From Paludibacteraceae bacterium (lineage in GTDB: Bacteria > Bacteroidota > Bacteroidia > Bacteroidales > Paludibacteraceae), in assembly GCA_024693065.1 (NCBI GenBank), contig JAILLP010000024.1, forward strand, positions 124,001-188,000: a DNA stretch of 64,000 nt, in the 5' to 3' direction. The position numbers and the translations under genes are program-made. Within the stretch, counting starts at the first letter, position 1; each line of letters starts with the position of its first letter. Below the pieces are notes generated by a model. That model had not been told where the DNA came from. It did no database searches and saw only the letters and a list, made by a program, of their open reading frames with translations. Positions 25,922 to 34,099 of the stretch are shown here, one piece after another.

Positions 25922-26929
25922 ATGGAAAAAGAAACCTTCACCTGGCTACAACCCGGCGCATGGCGCAAACCATGCATAGTACACGTAACAATGACCGCCA
26001 AAGAGAGGCAACCCATCTTTGGCACACTCTCCCACAATGGTTCCATCGCCTACGTGGAGAAGTCATCTCTCGGTTGGATCTTAGTCAACCAACAAAAGAA
26101 AATGCTTACCCTATGTCCCGAAATCAAAATCCTAGCGGACAAGGTCATGCCCGACCATCACCACATGGTGCTTCAGGTGATGCGAAGCATGCGACGCAGC
26201 ATCAAGGAAGTGGTCCGCGGATACATGCAGGGTTGTAAGGCGGAAGCCCGAAAACTCGGATTCGAAGGAAACATTTACGACAATGTCCCATTTTACCGTG
26301 TCCTCACCCATAAGGGGCAATTGCGGTCGATGATTAATTACGTATACGCCAATGCGGAACGTGCCTGGCAACGGAAGCAGAATCCTTTTCTCTTCCGAAT
26401 GCATCGCCAAACCTTCATCTGTGGGTTAACATTCACATCACTAGGCAACCATTTTCTTCTCGATTGGGCAGACCGCCAGATAATAGAGATATCACGGAAT
26501 GCAAACGATGAATATATAGAGCGACAATTACAACACGCACTGATAGCCGCACAAAACGGTGCGATCACTTACACCGCCGCCATTAGCAAAGGGGAACAAA
26601 CCATAGCCCGCAACCTACGAGAGCATGGGTTCCCATTGGTCATACTTCTCAACGATGGATTCCCGAAGGCAGGTTCGCCTAACGAGAAATATTACAAACC
26701 GGGAGGAGTATACTTCGAAGCGTGCGCCAAAGGCCGTCTTTTACTCCTAGAACCAACTGAGCAAACATTCAATGCGTCCTCAGTTGCCACAGCCACCATA
26801 GCAACACTTCAACGAAAAGCGGAAGAGAAACACCTGACATACTCTCCCATCTCCACATCTTCCCAACGCTACCATTTCATCGCCCTCAACGAAATTACCC
26901 GAATACTATGCAATCAATTACTAGATTAA
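25922..26929 (+). CDS. REP-associated tyrosine transposase-like (HUH, Y1) protein with C-terminal Rossmann-like domain
   Basis: 335 residues. The N-terminal half has the HUH metal site in VMPDHHHMVLQV (His 79 and 81) and a likely catalytic tyrosine in SMINYVYANAERAW (Tyr 140; Tyr 142 as alternative), the pattern of IS200-like Y1 and RAYT enzymes that nick single-stranded hairpins. There are no IS ends or second transposase gene; instead matching palindromes flank it on both sides, as in REP/RAYT systems. The C-terminal half (about 185-285; AAQNGAITYTAAISKGEQTI, GFPLVILLNDGF, YFEACAKGRLLLLEP) reads like a DprA/SLOG-type nucleotide-binding fold, an inference by pattern only. Single gene, own promoter. 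Confidence 0.8.
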   Translation: MEKETFTWLQPGAWRKPCIVHVTMTAKERQPIFGTLSHNGSIAYVEKSSLGWILVNQQKKMLTLCPEIKILADKVMPDHHHMVLQVMRSMRRSIKEVVRGYMQGCKAEARKLGFEGNIYDNVPFYRVLTHKGQLRSMINYVYANAERAWQRKQNPFLFRMHRQTFICGLTFTSLGNHFLLDWADRQIIEISRNANDEYIERQLQHALIAAQNGAITYTAAISKGEQTIARNLREHGFPLVILLNDGFPKAGSPNEKYYKPGGVYFEACAKGRLLLLEPTEQTFNASSVATATIATLQRKAEEKHLTYSPISTSSQRYHFIALNEITRILCNQLLD

Positions 26930-26941
26930 TCCACCATGACG

Positions 26942-27036
26942 TTCCGTCCCTTCCCGGGGAATCCCATTCCCGTCCCCCATCTCCATTCTCTCCTCCCCTC
27001 TCCGTTCCGCCCCTTCTGCGGGAATTCCATTCCCGC
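26942..27036 (+). repeat. downstream REP-like units of the RAYT gene (two units)
   Basis: An imperfect unit with GTTCCGTCCC and palindrome at about 26955-26973, and a perfect GCGGGAAT-TCC-ATTCCCGC at 27018-27036 preceded by GTTCCGCCCCTTCT. Same orientation as the upstream units. They fill the 123-base gap between the convergent RAYT and menE genes. Confidence 0.85.
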
Positions 27037-27052
27037 TTCCTATCCCCCGCCT

Positions 27053-28078
27053 CTATCGTCTCCTCACCTTCCCCGATTCCGTCCGTTCAAACCGAGGCAC
27101 GAACTCCACCCTCTTAGGCATTTCATAAGGAGTGAGGCGTTCCGACAGCCGGCTCAACAACCCATCCGTAGCAAAGGGCTCCGACTCAATCCGCAACACC
27201 ACGCATTGCCCGAATTTCTCATCCTCCTCGGAGGTGAAGTAGAAAGGCACCTCCAGCAAACCCTCGATTTTCTTCTCCATCTTCTCGGGGAAGACCTTCA
27301 CCCCGCCGGTGTTGATCACATTGTCCCAACGTCCCAGCCAAGAGAAGGAATGGTCGGAATGGAGGCGCACTACGTCATTGGTGACGAATGGAGAGCCTGC
27401 AAGGTAGTCGGCATGGATGACGAGGCACTCCCGTTCGTCGGTAGAGAAGCGCACATCCGGCAAGGCTTGGTACAGGGGTTCCTTGCCCGCCTCCAAGGGG
27501 GAAAGGGCCACATGGGATACCGTCTCCGTCATGCCATAGGAAACGTATGGTTTCACTGGCAACGTCTCTAACCACTCGACCTCTGGTTGCTGGATCGGAC
27601 CCCCGCCAACAAGTAGATGACGGACCCCCGACATGCGTTCCTCCCCTTCTCCACTCATCCGCAGGGCATGCACCTGCATGGGCACCATGGAGACAAGGTC
27701 GAAGCGGCCCGCCACACGGGGCATCGAGGTGGCCGGCTCCACATAGAGGTTCAGACCTCCAACCAAGGCCCGCACCACCATCATCTTCCCTGCGATGTAA
27801 TTGGCTGACAGGCATAGCAGGATGGTATTCCCTCGTTTCAGGTCAAAAAAGGCATTGGTGCGGCGGGCGGACTCGCACATAGATTGTTTGGAGAGCTCTA
27901 TCCGCTTCGGTTCGCCCGTGGAGCCGGAGGTGTGTCCCACCACGAAATCACGGTCGTCCCACCAAGCCGACAGGAAATCAGCCAGCGCCTCATCGCAGCC
28001 GGGGATGGCGAGCACCTTGCCCCTATCCCGCATGTCGTCCTCCGTCAAGAGAGTATCGTTTATATTCAACGTCATCAT
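27053..28078 (-). CDS. menE: AMP-dependent ligase, probable o-succinylbenzoate-CoA ligase
   Basis: About 341 residues from the ATG at 28078 (an upstream TTG is in frame). The adenylate-forming P-loop-like motif is HTSGSTGEPKRIELSK; later YGMTETVSHVA and WLGRWDNVINTGGVKVFPEK are the usual A5/A8 motifs. The short length, lacking a large N-terminal subdomain, matches the MenE proteins of Bacteroidales, which activate o-succinylbenzoate in menaquinone synthesis. The other men genes are not in the window, so the substrate is inferred from family resemblance. Confidence 0.8.
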   Translation of the reverse strand: MMTLNINDTLLTEDDMRDRGKVLAIPGCDEALADFLSAWWDDRDFVVGHTSGSTGEPKRIELSKQSMCESARRTNAFFDLKRGNTILLCLSANYIAGKMMVVRALVGGLNLYVEPATSMPRVAGRFDLVSMVPMQVHALRMSGEGEERMSGVRHLLVGGGPIQQPEVEWLETLPVKPYVSYGMTETVSHVALSPLEAGKEPLYQALPDVRFSTDERECLVIHADYLAGSPFVTNDVVRLHSDHSFSWLGRWDNVINTGGVKVFPEKMEKKIEGLLEVPFYFTSEEDEKFGQCVVLRIESEPFATDGLLSRLSERLTPYEMPKRVEFVPRFERTESGKVRRR

Positions 28079-28100
28079 ATTCAAGAGATCAAAGAAAGAA

Positions 28101-28127
28101 AAAGCCCGGACAATAAGCCCGGGCTTT
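28101..28127 (-). terminator. gap terminator
   Basis: AAAGCCCGG (28101-28109) pairs with CCGGGCTTT (28119-28127); read on the minus strand it is followed by a T-rich run. It lies 21 bases past the gap stop and before menE. Confidence 0.8.
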
Positions 28128-28147
28128 GAAGGTATAATTACTAAGAA

Positions 28148-29176
28148 TTAGCAGTTCTCTGCGAAATACTTAATAGTTCTAACCATTTGAGAAGTGTAAG
28201 AGTTCTCGTTGTCGTACCAAGAAACGACTTGTACTTGATAAGTGTTGTCGTCGATCTTAGAAACCATTGTTTGAGTAGCGTCGAACAATGAACCGAACTT
28301 CATACCGATGATATCAGAAGAAACGATCTCATCCTCAGTATATCCGTAAGACTCAGTTTGAGCTGCCTTCATAGCTGCGTTGATACCCTCCTTAGTGATA
28401 TCCTTACCCTTAACAACAGCGATCAAGATAGTAGTAGATCCAGTTGGAGTAGGGATACGTTGTGCGGAACCGATCAACTTACCGTTCAACTCAGGGATAA
28501 CCAAACCGATAGCCTTAGCAGCACCAGTTGAGTTAGGAACGATGTTCTGAGCACCTGCACGAGAACGACGAAGATCGCCCTTACGTTGAGGACCGTCCAA
28601 GATCATTTGGTCGCCAGTGTAAGCGTGGATCGTAGACATGATACCTGATTGGATTGGAGCGAACTTGTTCAATGCTGCTGCCATAGGAGCCAAGCAGTTA
28701 GTAGTACAAGAAGCTGCAGAGATGATGTTATCGTTCTTAGTCAAAGTCTTGTGGTTAACGTTGTAAACGATAGTAGGAAGGTCGTTTCCTGCAGGAGCAG
28801 AGATAACAACTTTCTTAGCACCAGCGTTGATGTGAGCTTGTGCCTTATCTTTTGAAGTATAGAAACCAGTGCACTCCAATACTACGTCTACATTGTATTT
28901 CTTCCAAGGGCAGTTGTTTGCGTCAGCCTCCTTAGAGATCTTGATTTCCTTTCCGTCAACGATGATAGAATCCTCTGTGAAATCTACAGTGTGTTTTCCC
29001 TCACCGAACTTGCCAGCGAAACCACCTTGTGCAGTGTCATATTTCAAAAGGTGAGCCAACATCTTAGGGCTAGTCAAGTCGTTGATAGCAACTACTTCAT
29101 AACCATCTGCCTCAAACATCTGACGGAATGCAAGACGTCCAATACGTCCGAAACCATTAATAGCAACTTTTACCAT
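28148..29176 (-). CDS. gap: glyceraldehyde-3-phosphate dehydrogenase, type I
   Basis: 342 residues. NAD-binding start [18 protein letters not shown], catalytic cysteine in [12 protein letters not shown], and [15 protein letters not shown] near the C-terminus. Glycolysis/gluconeogenesis in the cytosol. Codon choice differs a little from the neighbours (strong use of preferred codons of highly expressed genes). Followed by its own terminator; the 111 bases upstream separate it from two micro-lipoprotein genes. Confidence 0.97.
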   Translation of the reverse strand: MVKVAINGFGRIGRLAFRQMFEADGYEVVAINDLTSPKMLAHLLKYDTAQGGFAGKFGEGKHTVDFTEDSIIVDGKEIKISKEADANNCPWKKYNVDVVLECTGFYTSKDKAQAHINAGAKKVVISAPAGNDLPTIVYNVNHKTLTKNDNIISAASCTTNCLAPMAAALNKFAPIQSGIMSTIHAYTGDQMILDGPQRKGDLRRSRAGAQNIVPNSTGAAKAIGLVIPELNGKLIGSAQRIPTPTGSTTILIAVVKGKDITKEGINAAMKAAQTESYGYTEDEIVSSDIIGMKFGSLFDATQTMVSKIDDNTYQVQVVSWYDNENSYTSQMVRTIKYFAENC

Positions 29177-29287
29177 TTTTAATTTATATTAATGTTAAAC
29201 AAAAATTAGTCTCAACTAATTACTCTCAATAAAACTTACTTCAATACAACAAACAACCAGTCTACACAAAAACAACGTGACGCACGA

Positions 29288-29389
29288 CTAAAAACAGCCG
29301 CACGACGACGATTTGCATGCCACAGCGATCACCGCCACAACGATGAGCGCAACGACTAATTTGATATATTTTACGAGAGAATCACGCAT
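29288..29389 (-). CDS. micro-lipoprotein, 33 residues
   Basis: ATG at 29389, stop TAG at 29288-29290. The peptide starts MRDSLVKYIK, has a hydrophobic stretch LVVALIVVAVIAVA and a lipobox-like AVAC (Cys 25), then ends CKSSSCGCF. After processing only nine residues would remain, three of them cysteine. Its ATG lies inside the end of the preceding micro-gene in another frame (eight-base overlap), so translation is probably coupled. Too short for normal gene finding. Function unknown; small lysis-like or entericidin-like lipoproteins are a loose structural comparison only. Confidence 0.6.
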   Translation of the reverse strand: MRDSLVKYIKLVVALIVVAVIAVACKSSSCGCF

Positions 29390-29510
29390 TCTGTTGAAGC
29401 TCAATCACCTCAGTATGCATATTCCCGTAACCTGGACAAAGTTGTTGCTTGCAAGCACTCATTGCCAATAGCAATAATGCAGCTGCGATAACCATCTTAA
29501 TTGTTCTCAT
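29382..29510 (-). CDS. micro-lipoprotein, 42 residues
   Basis: ATG at 29510, stop TGA at 29382-29384. MRTIKMVIAAALLLLAMSAC gives a complete lipoprotein signal with lipobox MSAC (Cys 20), followed by a 22-residue tail starting KQQLCPGYGN. A TAAATTTG -7 box lies 35 bases upstream, supporting expression. First of an overlapping pair with the 33-residue gene. Not recognised as a named family, although short CP-YGN-type lipoproteins occur in related genomes by my recollection. Confidence 0.68.
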   Translation of the reverse strand: MRTIKMVIAAALLLLAMSACKQQLCPGYGNMHTEVIELQQNA

Positions 29511-29544
29511 AACGTATCAAATTATTAATTACCATTCAATAGTG

Positions 29545-29552
29545 CAAATTTA
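29545..29552 (-). promoter_or_regulatory. predicted -7 box of the micro-lipoprotein pair
   Basis: Minus-strand TAAATTTG, exact TAnnTTTG match, about 35 bases before the ATG at 29510. No clear TTG at the expected distance. It overlaps the region just past the lnb stop. Confidence 0.5.
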
Positions 29553-29557
29553 CTTTT

Positions 29558-30766
29558 TTATTTTATTCGTTGTTTATCCGAAAGCGTTTTTTTGTCGAAT
29601 TTTGCAAAAAAAGATTTTTTGTATACCATAGCATACGACAAACCGCTAATTATCAACGACATCGCAAATAAAATAAATTCCACACACGTCGATTGGGGCA
29701 ACATTGCGATGAGCAGTACATAGCCCACGCAGAAGAGCATATCCAACCCTATCACCACCTGGGAGAAACGATTCCGCGCCCCCACGGCGAATATGCCAGC
29801 GACAACCAGATGCAACGGATTCACCCACATCAAGTTGAAGTTCGGGAACGTACATTCATGCGTGGAGAAAAAGGTCAGGAAAAAGATCAACACACCCGCC
29901 AATCCCATCGCCAGGAAAAGAATGGTTCCATAGACCCGAACATAGGCCTTGCAGACCGCACGCCATGCGAGGAAAAGGGAGATCAACGAGAGGAGAAGCA
30001 ATAACAGTCCGACCGCCAAAGGGGTAGTGAAAAACGAATCCTCCTTAAATGCCCTCGGCTGCGGTTTCCATACCTGCGCCTTCTTCCGCACCAACGGACG
30101 ACGATCGCCCGTCTGATCAACGACAGTGGCACTGTCCAACTGCGTCATCAGTTCCACCGGCAAGAACGACACCATAGAGTCCGGGATCACCGCATCGGCA
30201 CCGCTTCCCAAACTGAGATCAATGCCTAAACGCAACCAAGGCGTGGAGGCGCAAAGCGCATGGATCTTGTCTCGATAGCTCTCCGTGTTCCCTGCCGGCA
30301 CATACGTTATCCCGCCCATACATCGCTCTAATAGGCGACGTGGACGTGTGGCGCAATTGTCCGAAAAAAACTTATACCGGTAATATTTGTTCTCTGGCTT
30401 CGTGTTCTCCACCAAGGCGATCCGCACCTTCTCCGCCTCTTCATCCGTCAGATTCAGCTCCTGCAGGTAGGCATAACAGTTCTTCCAAATGATCTCTTCC
30501 GTGGTGTTCTGAGGATGGTCCGTCTCCAAGCAATAATCGGTCTCGCCCGCAAGGAACTTGTACACGAAATCGTCGGAGAAATCAAACACACCGTAATTGT
30601 ACACCAAGCTGGTGGAGTCGGTCGACACCAACAACGCCGTATGTCCCCACACCGTATAGACAGCCCTTTCACTCGGATAGGTGGTGATCACATAGACGGA
30701 CGTCTTAGCGTTCGACACGAACGAAAGAAAAATAAGGAATAAAAGCAATAGGAACCTATGCCTCAC
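29558..30766 (-). CDS. lnb: Lnb-type lipoprotein N-acyltransferase (DUF4105 family)
   Basis: 402 residues, GTG start, signal peptide (FLLLLFLIFLSFVSNA), an N-terminal periplasmic DUF4105 domain (VWGHTALLVSTDST, NYGVFDFSDDFVYKFL, FFSDNCATRPRRLLE with a likely catalytic His and Cys) and a C-terminal block of about five membrane helices from residue 230. This is the architecture of the Bacteroides Lnb enzymes that add the third acyl chain to lipoproteins after Lgt (encoded here at 57387) and signal peptidase II. Genomes often carry several paralogues, so whether this copy is the main enzyme is open. Operon with the small T9SS-tail gene 23 bases upstream; two micro-lipoprotein genes follow. Confidence 0.78.
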   Translation of the reverse strand: MRHRFLLLLFLIFLSFVSNAKTSVYVITTYPSERAVYTVWGHTALLVSTDSTSLVYNYGVFDFSDDFVYKFLAGETDYCLETDHPQNTTEEIIWKNCYAYLQELNLTDEEAEKVRIALVENTKPENKYYRYKFFSDNCATRPRRLLERCMGGITYVPAGNTESYRDKIHALCASTPWLRLGIDLSLGSGADAVIPDSMVSFLPVELMTQLDSATVVDQTGDRRPLVRKKAQVWKPQPRAFKEDSFFTTPLAVGLLLLLLSLISLFLAWRAVCKAYVRVYGTILFLAMGLAGVLIFFLTFFSTHECTFPNFNLMWVNPLHLVVAGIFAVGARNRFSQVVIGLDMLFCVGYVLLIAMLPQSTCVEFILFAMSLIISGLSYAMVYKKSFFAKFDKKTLSDKQRIK

Positions 30767-30789
30767 AACAAAAGAATTTTAATGCTGAA

Positions 30790-31116
30790 TTATTTGATTA
30801 CGATGCGTTGAACGATATTCTCAACGCGCACCACATAAAAGCCTTTCTTCAGGTCCAGCGATATCTTCTCATCGTCGTTGGTCGTCTCGACTGAAAGCAC
30901 GGGCACACCCAACATATTCATCACCTCCACCTTCGTGCCTTCCTTGACACCGGAGAGATACAAATAGTTGCCGGAGAATGATATCGAGATCGTGTTCGCC
31001 TTCCCCACCTGCTGTTGTTCCTCACGCACCTCGTTCCCACCCTTCACGGACTGGGAGAAGGCAACCGTAGGAGCCATCAACATGAGCAAGAATAATATGT
31101 GAGCGAATCTCTTCAT
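30790..31116 (-). CDS. small exported protein made of a T9SS type A sorting domain
   Basis: 108 residues from the ATG at 31116 (an ATG 21 bases upstream is also in frame). Signal peptide ILFLLMLMAPTVAFSQ, a short linker (about 25-45), and a C-terminal domain with YLYLSGVKEGTKVEVMNMLG, then GFYVVRVENIVQRIVIK, the typical T9SS type A tail. There is nearly no cargo ahead of the tail. It might be a free-standing tail, a decoy or a periplasmic protein that borrowed the fold. Cotranscribed with lnb. Confidence 0.7.
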   Translation of the reverse strand: MKRFAHILFLLMLMAPTVAFSQSVKGGNEVREEQQQVGKANTISISFSGNYLYLSGVKEGTKVEVMNMLGVPVLSVETTNDDEKISLDLKKGFYVVRVENIVQRIVIK

Positions 31117-31134
31117 AAACCTTTTTCTTTTTCG

Positions 31135-31164
31135 CAAAAATAATGTCTACAATCGTGAATTCAA
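31135..31164 (-). promoter_or_regulatory. promoter of the T9SS-tail / lnb operon
   Basis: Minus strand: TATTTTTG (31135-31142) and TTG (31162-31164) with a 19-base spacer. Confidence 0.65.
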
Positions 31165-31210
31165 AATTATTTCACAATTTTTATTCCTTCCGCACAATAA
31201 ATTTATTGCT

Positions 31211-31663
31211 TTAGTGTTGCAGGACATCTTTTTCATATGCGCAGATCAGTCTACGCCACCCGTCCGAGATAGGCAAGGAGATGTTTGTCTTAGGGTCGAA
31301 GCCGCACATGATGGTTCGGCAGACGCTCTTCACCCGCTGGGTTTTCTCGTCATACAACTCCTGAACGAGCTTCACGCTCTTGTTGCCTATTTCGTAGATC
31401 TTTGTCTTCACCACGATATTATCGCCCATGAAAATAGGCGCCTGGAAGTCCACGTTCACATTCACGATCACCAGCGCCATGTCGCCATGCCCGATTCCTT
31501 GCTGATCCAGCGTCTCGAAATAGGAGACTTTCCCCAAATCGAAGTAGGAAAGTATGACCGCATTGTTGACATGTCCGTAGATATCCACGTCGTTAAAACG
31601 GATTTGCACACTCATCTGGTGGTTGAATTTAACCGCCTCGGCATCAAAAACAGAATTCTCCAT
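31211..31663 (-). CDS. acyl-CoA thioesterase, 4HBT hotdog family
   Basis: 150 residues. VRFNDVD-type motif appears as IRFNDVDIYGHVNNAVILSY, with Asp at the catalytic position of YbgC/FadM-like thioesterases. Cytosolic; hydrolyses acyl-CoA or acyl-ACP, actual substrate unknown. Lies 22 bases after the DUF721 gene on the same strand. Confidence 0.88.
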   Translation of the reverse strand: MENSVFDAEAVKFNHQMSVQIRFNDVDIYGHVNNAVILSYFDLGKVSYFETLDQQGIGHGDMALVIVNVNVDFQAPIFMGDNIVVKTKIYEIGNKSVKLVQELYDEKTQRVKSVCRTIMCGFDPKTNISLPISDGWRRLICAYEKDVLQH

Positions 31664-31685
31664 CTATATGTCAGTTAACAAATTA

Positions 31686-31976
31686 TCATAAAAAAACTAT
31701 ATCATCGATCACTGATGTCCCCACCTTCCCGTTCAGGCGTTCCACCAAGGTGCTTCGGCTCATCATCAGGTCGTTTTTCAACAAAGGGGAGGTGAGTTTC
31801 ACGAAGAGCTTACGTCCGCTCAGATAGACGTTGCTGGTGTACCGCCCGATGTTGCCGCCGCCCAACTTGCGCCACTCCTCCAGCACCTGTTGTTCGGCGA
31901 TGCGCTTGCCTAGTTCCCCCTGATGGAGGAAATCCTCGATATAACCACCCAAGTGCTCCGGATTCCTCGCCTTCAT
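31686..31976 (-). CDS. DUF721 (DciA-like) protein
   Basis: 96 residues from the ATG at 31976, which overlaps the recF stop by four bases; the open frame runs further upstream inside recF but lacks family similarity. VLEEWRKLGGGNIGRYTSNV and LFVKLTSPLLKNDLMMSR are the DUF721 core. Related DciA proteins assist loading of the replicative helicase, and the recF neighbourhood is common. Role here inferred. Confidence 0.82.
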   Translation of the reverse strand: MKARNPEHLGGYIEDFLHQGELGKRIAEQQVLEEWRKLGGGNIGRYTSNVYLSGRKLFVKLTSPLLKNDLMMSRSTLVERLNGKVGTSVIDDIVFL

Positions 31977-33082
31977 CGCTTCACCTCCATGAGTTGTTCC
32001 ACCACGCCATCCTCCACCTTGAAGAGGAGGTAGTCGCACCCCGAATGTTCCAAGATCGAGGAGAGGTGCTCCCGGTCGGTGTCGGAGATGAAGACCTGCC
32101 CGAAGCGGTCGTCCCGCAACAACTGAAGGATGCGGCTCACACGCTGGGCGTCAAGCTTGTCGAATATATCGTCCAAAAGCAGAATGGGTCGCACCCCACC
32201 CTGTTCCTTCAGGAAGTTGAACTGAGCCAGTTTCAGGGCGATCAGGTATGTCTTGTTCTGCCCCTGCGAACCGATGCGTTTGATGGGAAGTCCGCCCATC
32301 TCCATGTCGAGGTCATCCTTGTGGATACCCTTCGTGGAGTAGCCGATGACGAAGTCGCGGTCGCGGGTCGCCTTGAGCTGTTCCTCGAAAGGAAGGGAGT
32401 CTTGCAAGTGCGAACGGTAGGTCAGCCCCACCTGCTCCTTCCCATCGGAGACGATCTGGTGGAACTCGGAGAAGTGAGGCAGGAAATGTTCGATGAAATC
32501 GCTCCTTTTCGCGAAGATATAGCTTCCATACTCCACCATCTGCGCCTCCAGCACGTCGAGCAACAGGTCTTCCCTGTTCTCCGCCTTGATCATCGCATTA
32601 CGTTGTGAAAGGGCATTGTTATAGGCCAAGAGGCAGGAGAGGTATTTCTTATCATATTGTGAAATGAAGCCGTCCATGAACTTCCTCCGCTCGTCGCTTC
32701 CCTCCGATATCAAGGCGCCATCGGCGGGGGATATGATCACCAGCGGCAACAGACCGATATGGTCGGAGAGCTTCTCGTACTCCTTCTTGTCGCACTTGAA
32801 ATGCTTCTTCTGGCGGCGCTTCAGGTCGCAATGGATATCCACCTTCCGCTCGCCCCGCTCATACGAGCCCTCCAGCATCAGGAACTCCTCGTCGTGCGTG
32901 ATGTTCTGGCTGTCGATCGCGTTGCAATGACTCTTGCAGAAGGAAAGGTAGTAGACAGCGTCCAACAGGTTGGTCTTGCCCATGCCGTTATTGCCCACGA
33001 AGCAGTTGATCTTAGGCGAAAACGCGAGATCCGCTTCCCGGATATTCTTGTAATTGAGTATACGAAGGCGAGATAGGTACAT
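31973..33082 (-). CDS. recF: DNA replication and repair protein RecF
   Basis: 369 residues from the ATG at 33082 (a TTG two codons upstream is unlikely). Walker A GNNGMGKTNLLDAVYYLS, signature SQGQNKTYLIALKLAQF, Walker B PILLLDDIFDKLD. SMC-like ATPase that helps load RecA at gapped DNA. Coupled to DUF721. Confidence 0.95.
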   Translation of the reverse strand: MYLSRLRILNYKNIREADLAFSPKINCFVGNNGMGKTNLLDAVYYLSFCKSHCNAIDSQNITHDEEFLMLEGSYERGERKVDIHCDLKRRQKKHFKCDKKEYEKLSDHIGLLPLVIISPADGALISEGSDERRKFMDGFISQYDKKYLSCLLAYNNALSQRNAMIKAENREDLLLDVLEAQMVEYGSYIFAKRSDFIEHFLPHFSEFHQIVSDGKEQVGLTYRSHLQDSLPFEEQLKATRDRDFVIGYSTKGIHKDDLDMEMGGLPIKRIGSQGQNKTYLIALKLAQFNFLKEQGGVRPILLLDDIFDKLDAQRVSRILQLLRDDRFGQVFISDTDREHLSSILEHSGCDYLLFKVEDGVVEQLMEVKR

Positions 33083-33148
33083 GGGCAAAAAAGAAGGGAA
33101 GCCACGGGCCCCCTGGAAGAGGATCCGCAGCGTCCCGTTTCAATTATT

Positions 33149-34099
33149 TTATTTATTCAGATAAGCCAATACGTTCTTCTCGATACGATTACCCAAGGCG
33201 GAGATGTCGGTCTCCTTCTTGAACTTCTCGCCGACGATGTTCTCGTACAGCTCGATGTAACGCTCCGAGATGGACTTCACGATGGCGCTGGTCATCTCAG
33301 GCACCTTTTGGCCGGCCTTGCCTTGAAATCCATTGTCCATCAGCCACTCGCGGACGAACTCCTTGGAGAGTTGTTTCTGAGGCTCACCCTTAGCGAAACG
33401 CTCTTGATAGCCATCGGCGTAGAAGTAGCGGGAAGAGTCTGGCGTGTGGATCTCATCCATCAAGTAGATGGTGCCGTTCGCCTTACCGAACTCATATTTC
33501 GTGTCCACGAGGATCAAACCACGCTTAGCGGCGATCTCGGTGCCACGTTGGAAGAGAGCCAAGGTATACTTCTCCAACACCTCGTAGTCCTCCTTAGAGA
33601 CCAAACCTCTCGCCAAGATCTCCTCCTTGGAGATATCCTCGTCGTGCTGGCCGATCTCAGCCTTTGTCGTAGGGGTGATGATAGGGGTCGGGAACTTCTG
33701 GTTCTCCTTCATGCCCTCAGGGATCTTCACGCCGCAGATCTCACGCACACCGCTCTTGTAGGCGCGCCATGCGCTACCGCAGAGGTAACCGCGGACGATC
33801 ATCTCGACCGGGTAGCCCTCGCAACGGATACCGACCGTCACCATAGGGTCTGGTGTCGCCAGTTTCCAGTTAGGGCAGATATCCTTGGTGTCGTCCAAGA
33901 ACTTAGCTGCGATTTGGTTCAGCACTTGTCCCTTGAAAGGGATACCTTTAGGGAGGATCACATCGAAAGCGGAGATTCTATCCGTCGCCACCATAACCAA
34001 CTTATCGTCGCCGATGCTATACACATCCCTCACCTTCCCGTTGTAGACGGACTTCTGTCCCGGGAAACTAAAACTCGTTTTTACCAATGCGCTTTCCAT
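33149..34099 (-). CDS. purC: phosphoribosylaminoimidazole-succinocarboxamide synthase
   Basis: 316 residues from the ATG at 34099, which gives [20 protein letters not shown]; the frame extends upstream inside pho[21 protein letters not shown] and [17 protein letters not shown] mark the ATP-binding start of SAICAR synthetase, step 8 of purine synthesis. The start lies within the last 32 bases of phoH, so the genes are coupled. Confidence 0.95.
   Translation of the reverse strand: MESALVKTSFSFPGQKSVYNGKVRDVYSIGDDKLVMVATDRISAFDVILPKGIPFKGQVLNQIAAKFLDDTKDICPNWKLATPDPMVTVGIRCEGYPVEMIVRGYLCGSAWRAYKSGVREICGVKIPEGMKENQKFPTPIITPTTKAEIGQHDEDISKEEILARGLVSKEDYEVLEKYTLALFQRGTEIAAKRGLILVDTKYEFGKANGTIYLMDEIHTPDSSRYFYADGYQERFAKGEPQKQLSKEFVREWLMDNGFQGKAGQKVPEMTSAIVKSISERYIELYENIVGEKFKKETDISALGNRIEKNVLAYLNK

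Noticed and set aside
25922-26929. Complete IS200/IS605 insertion sequence
   Set aside because: No second (TnpB) gene and no left/right end pair; the palindromes are multiple and equally oriented, which fits REP/RAYT better.
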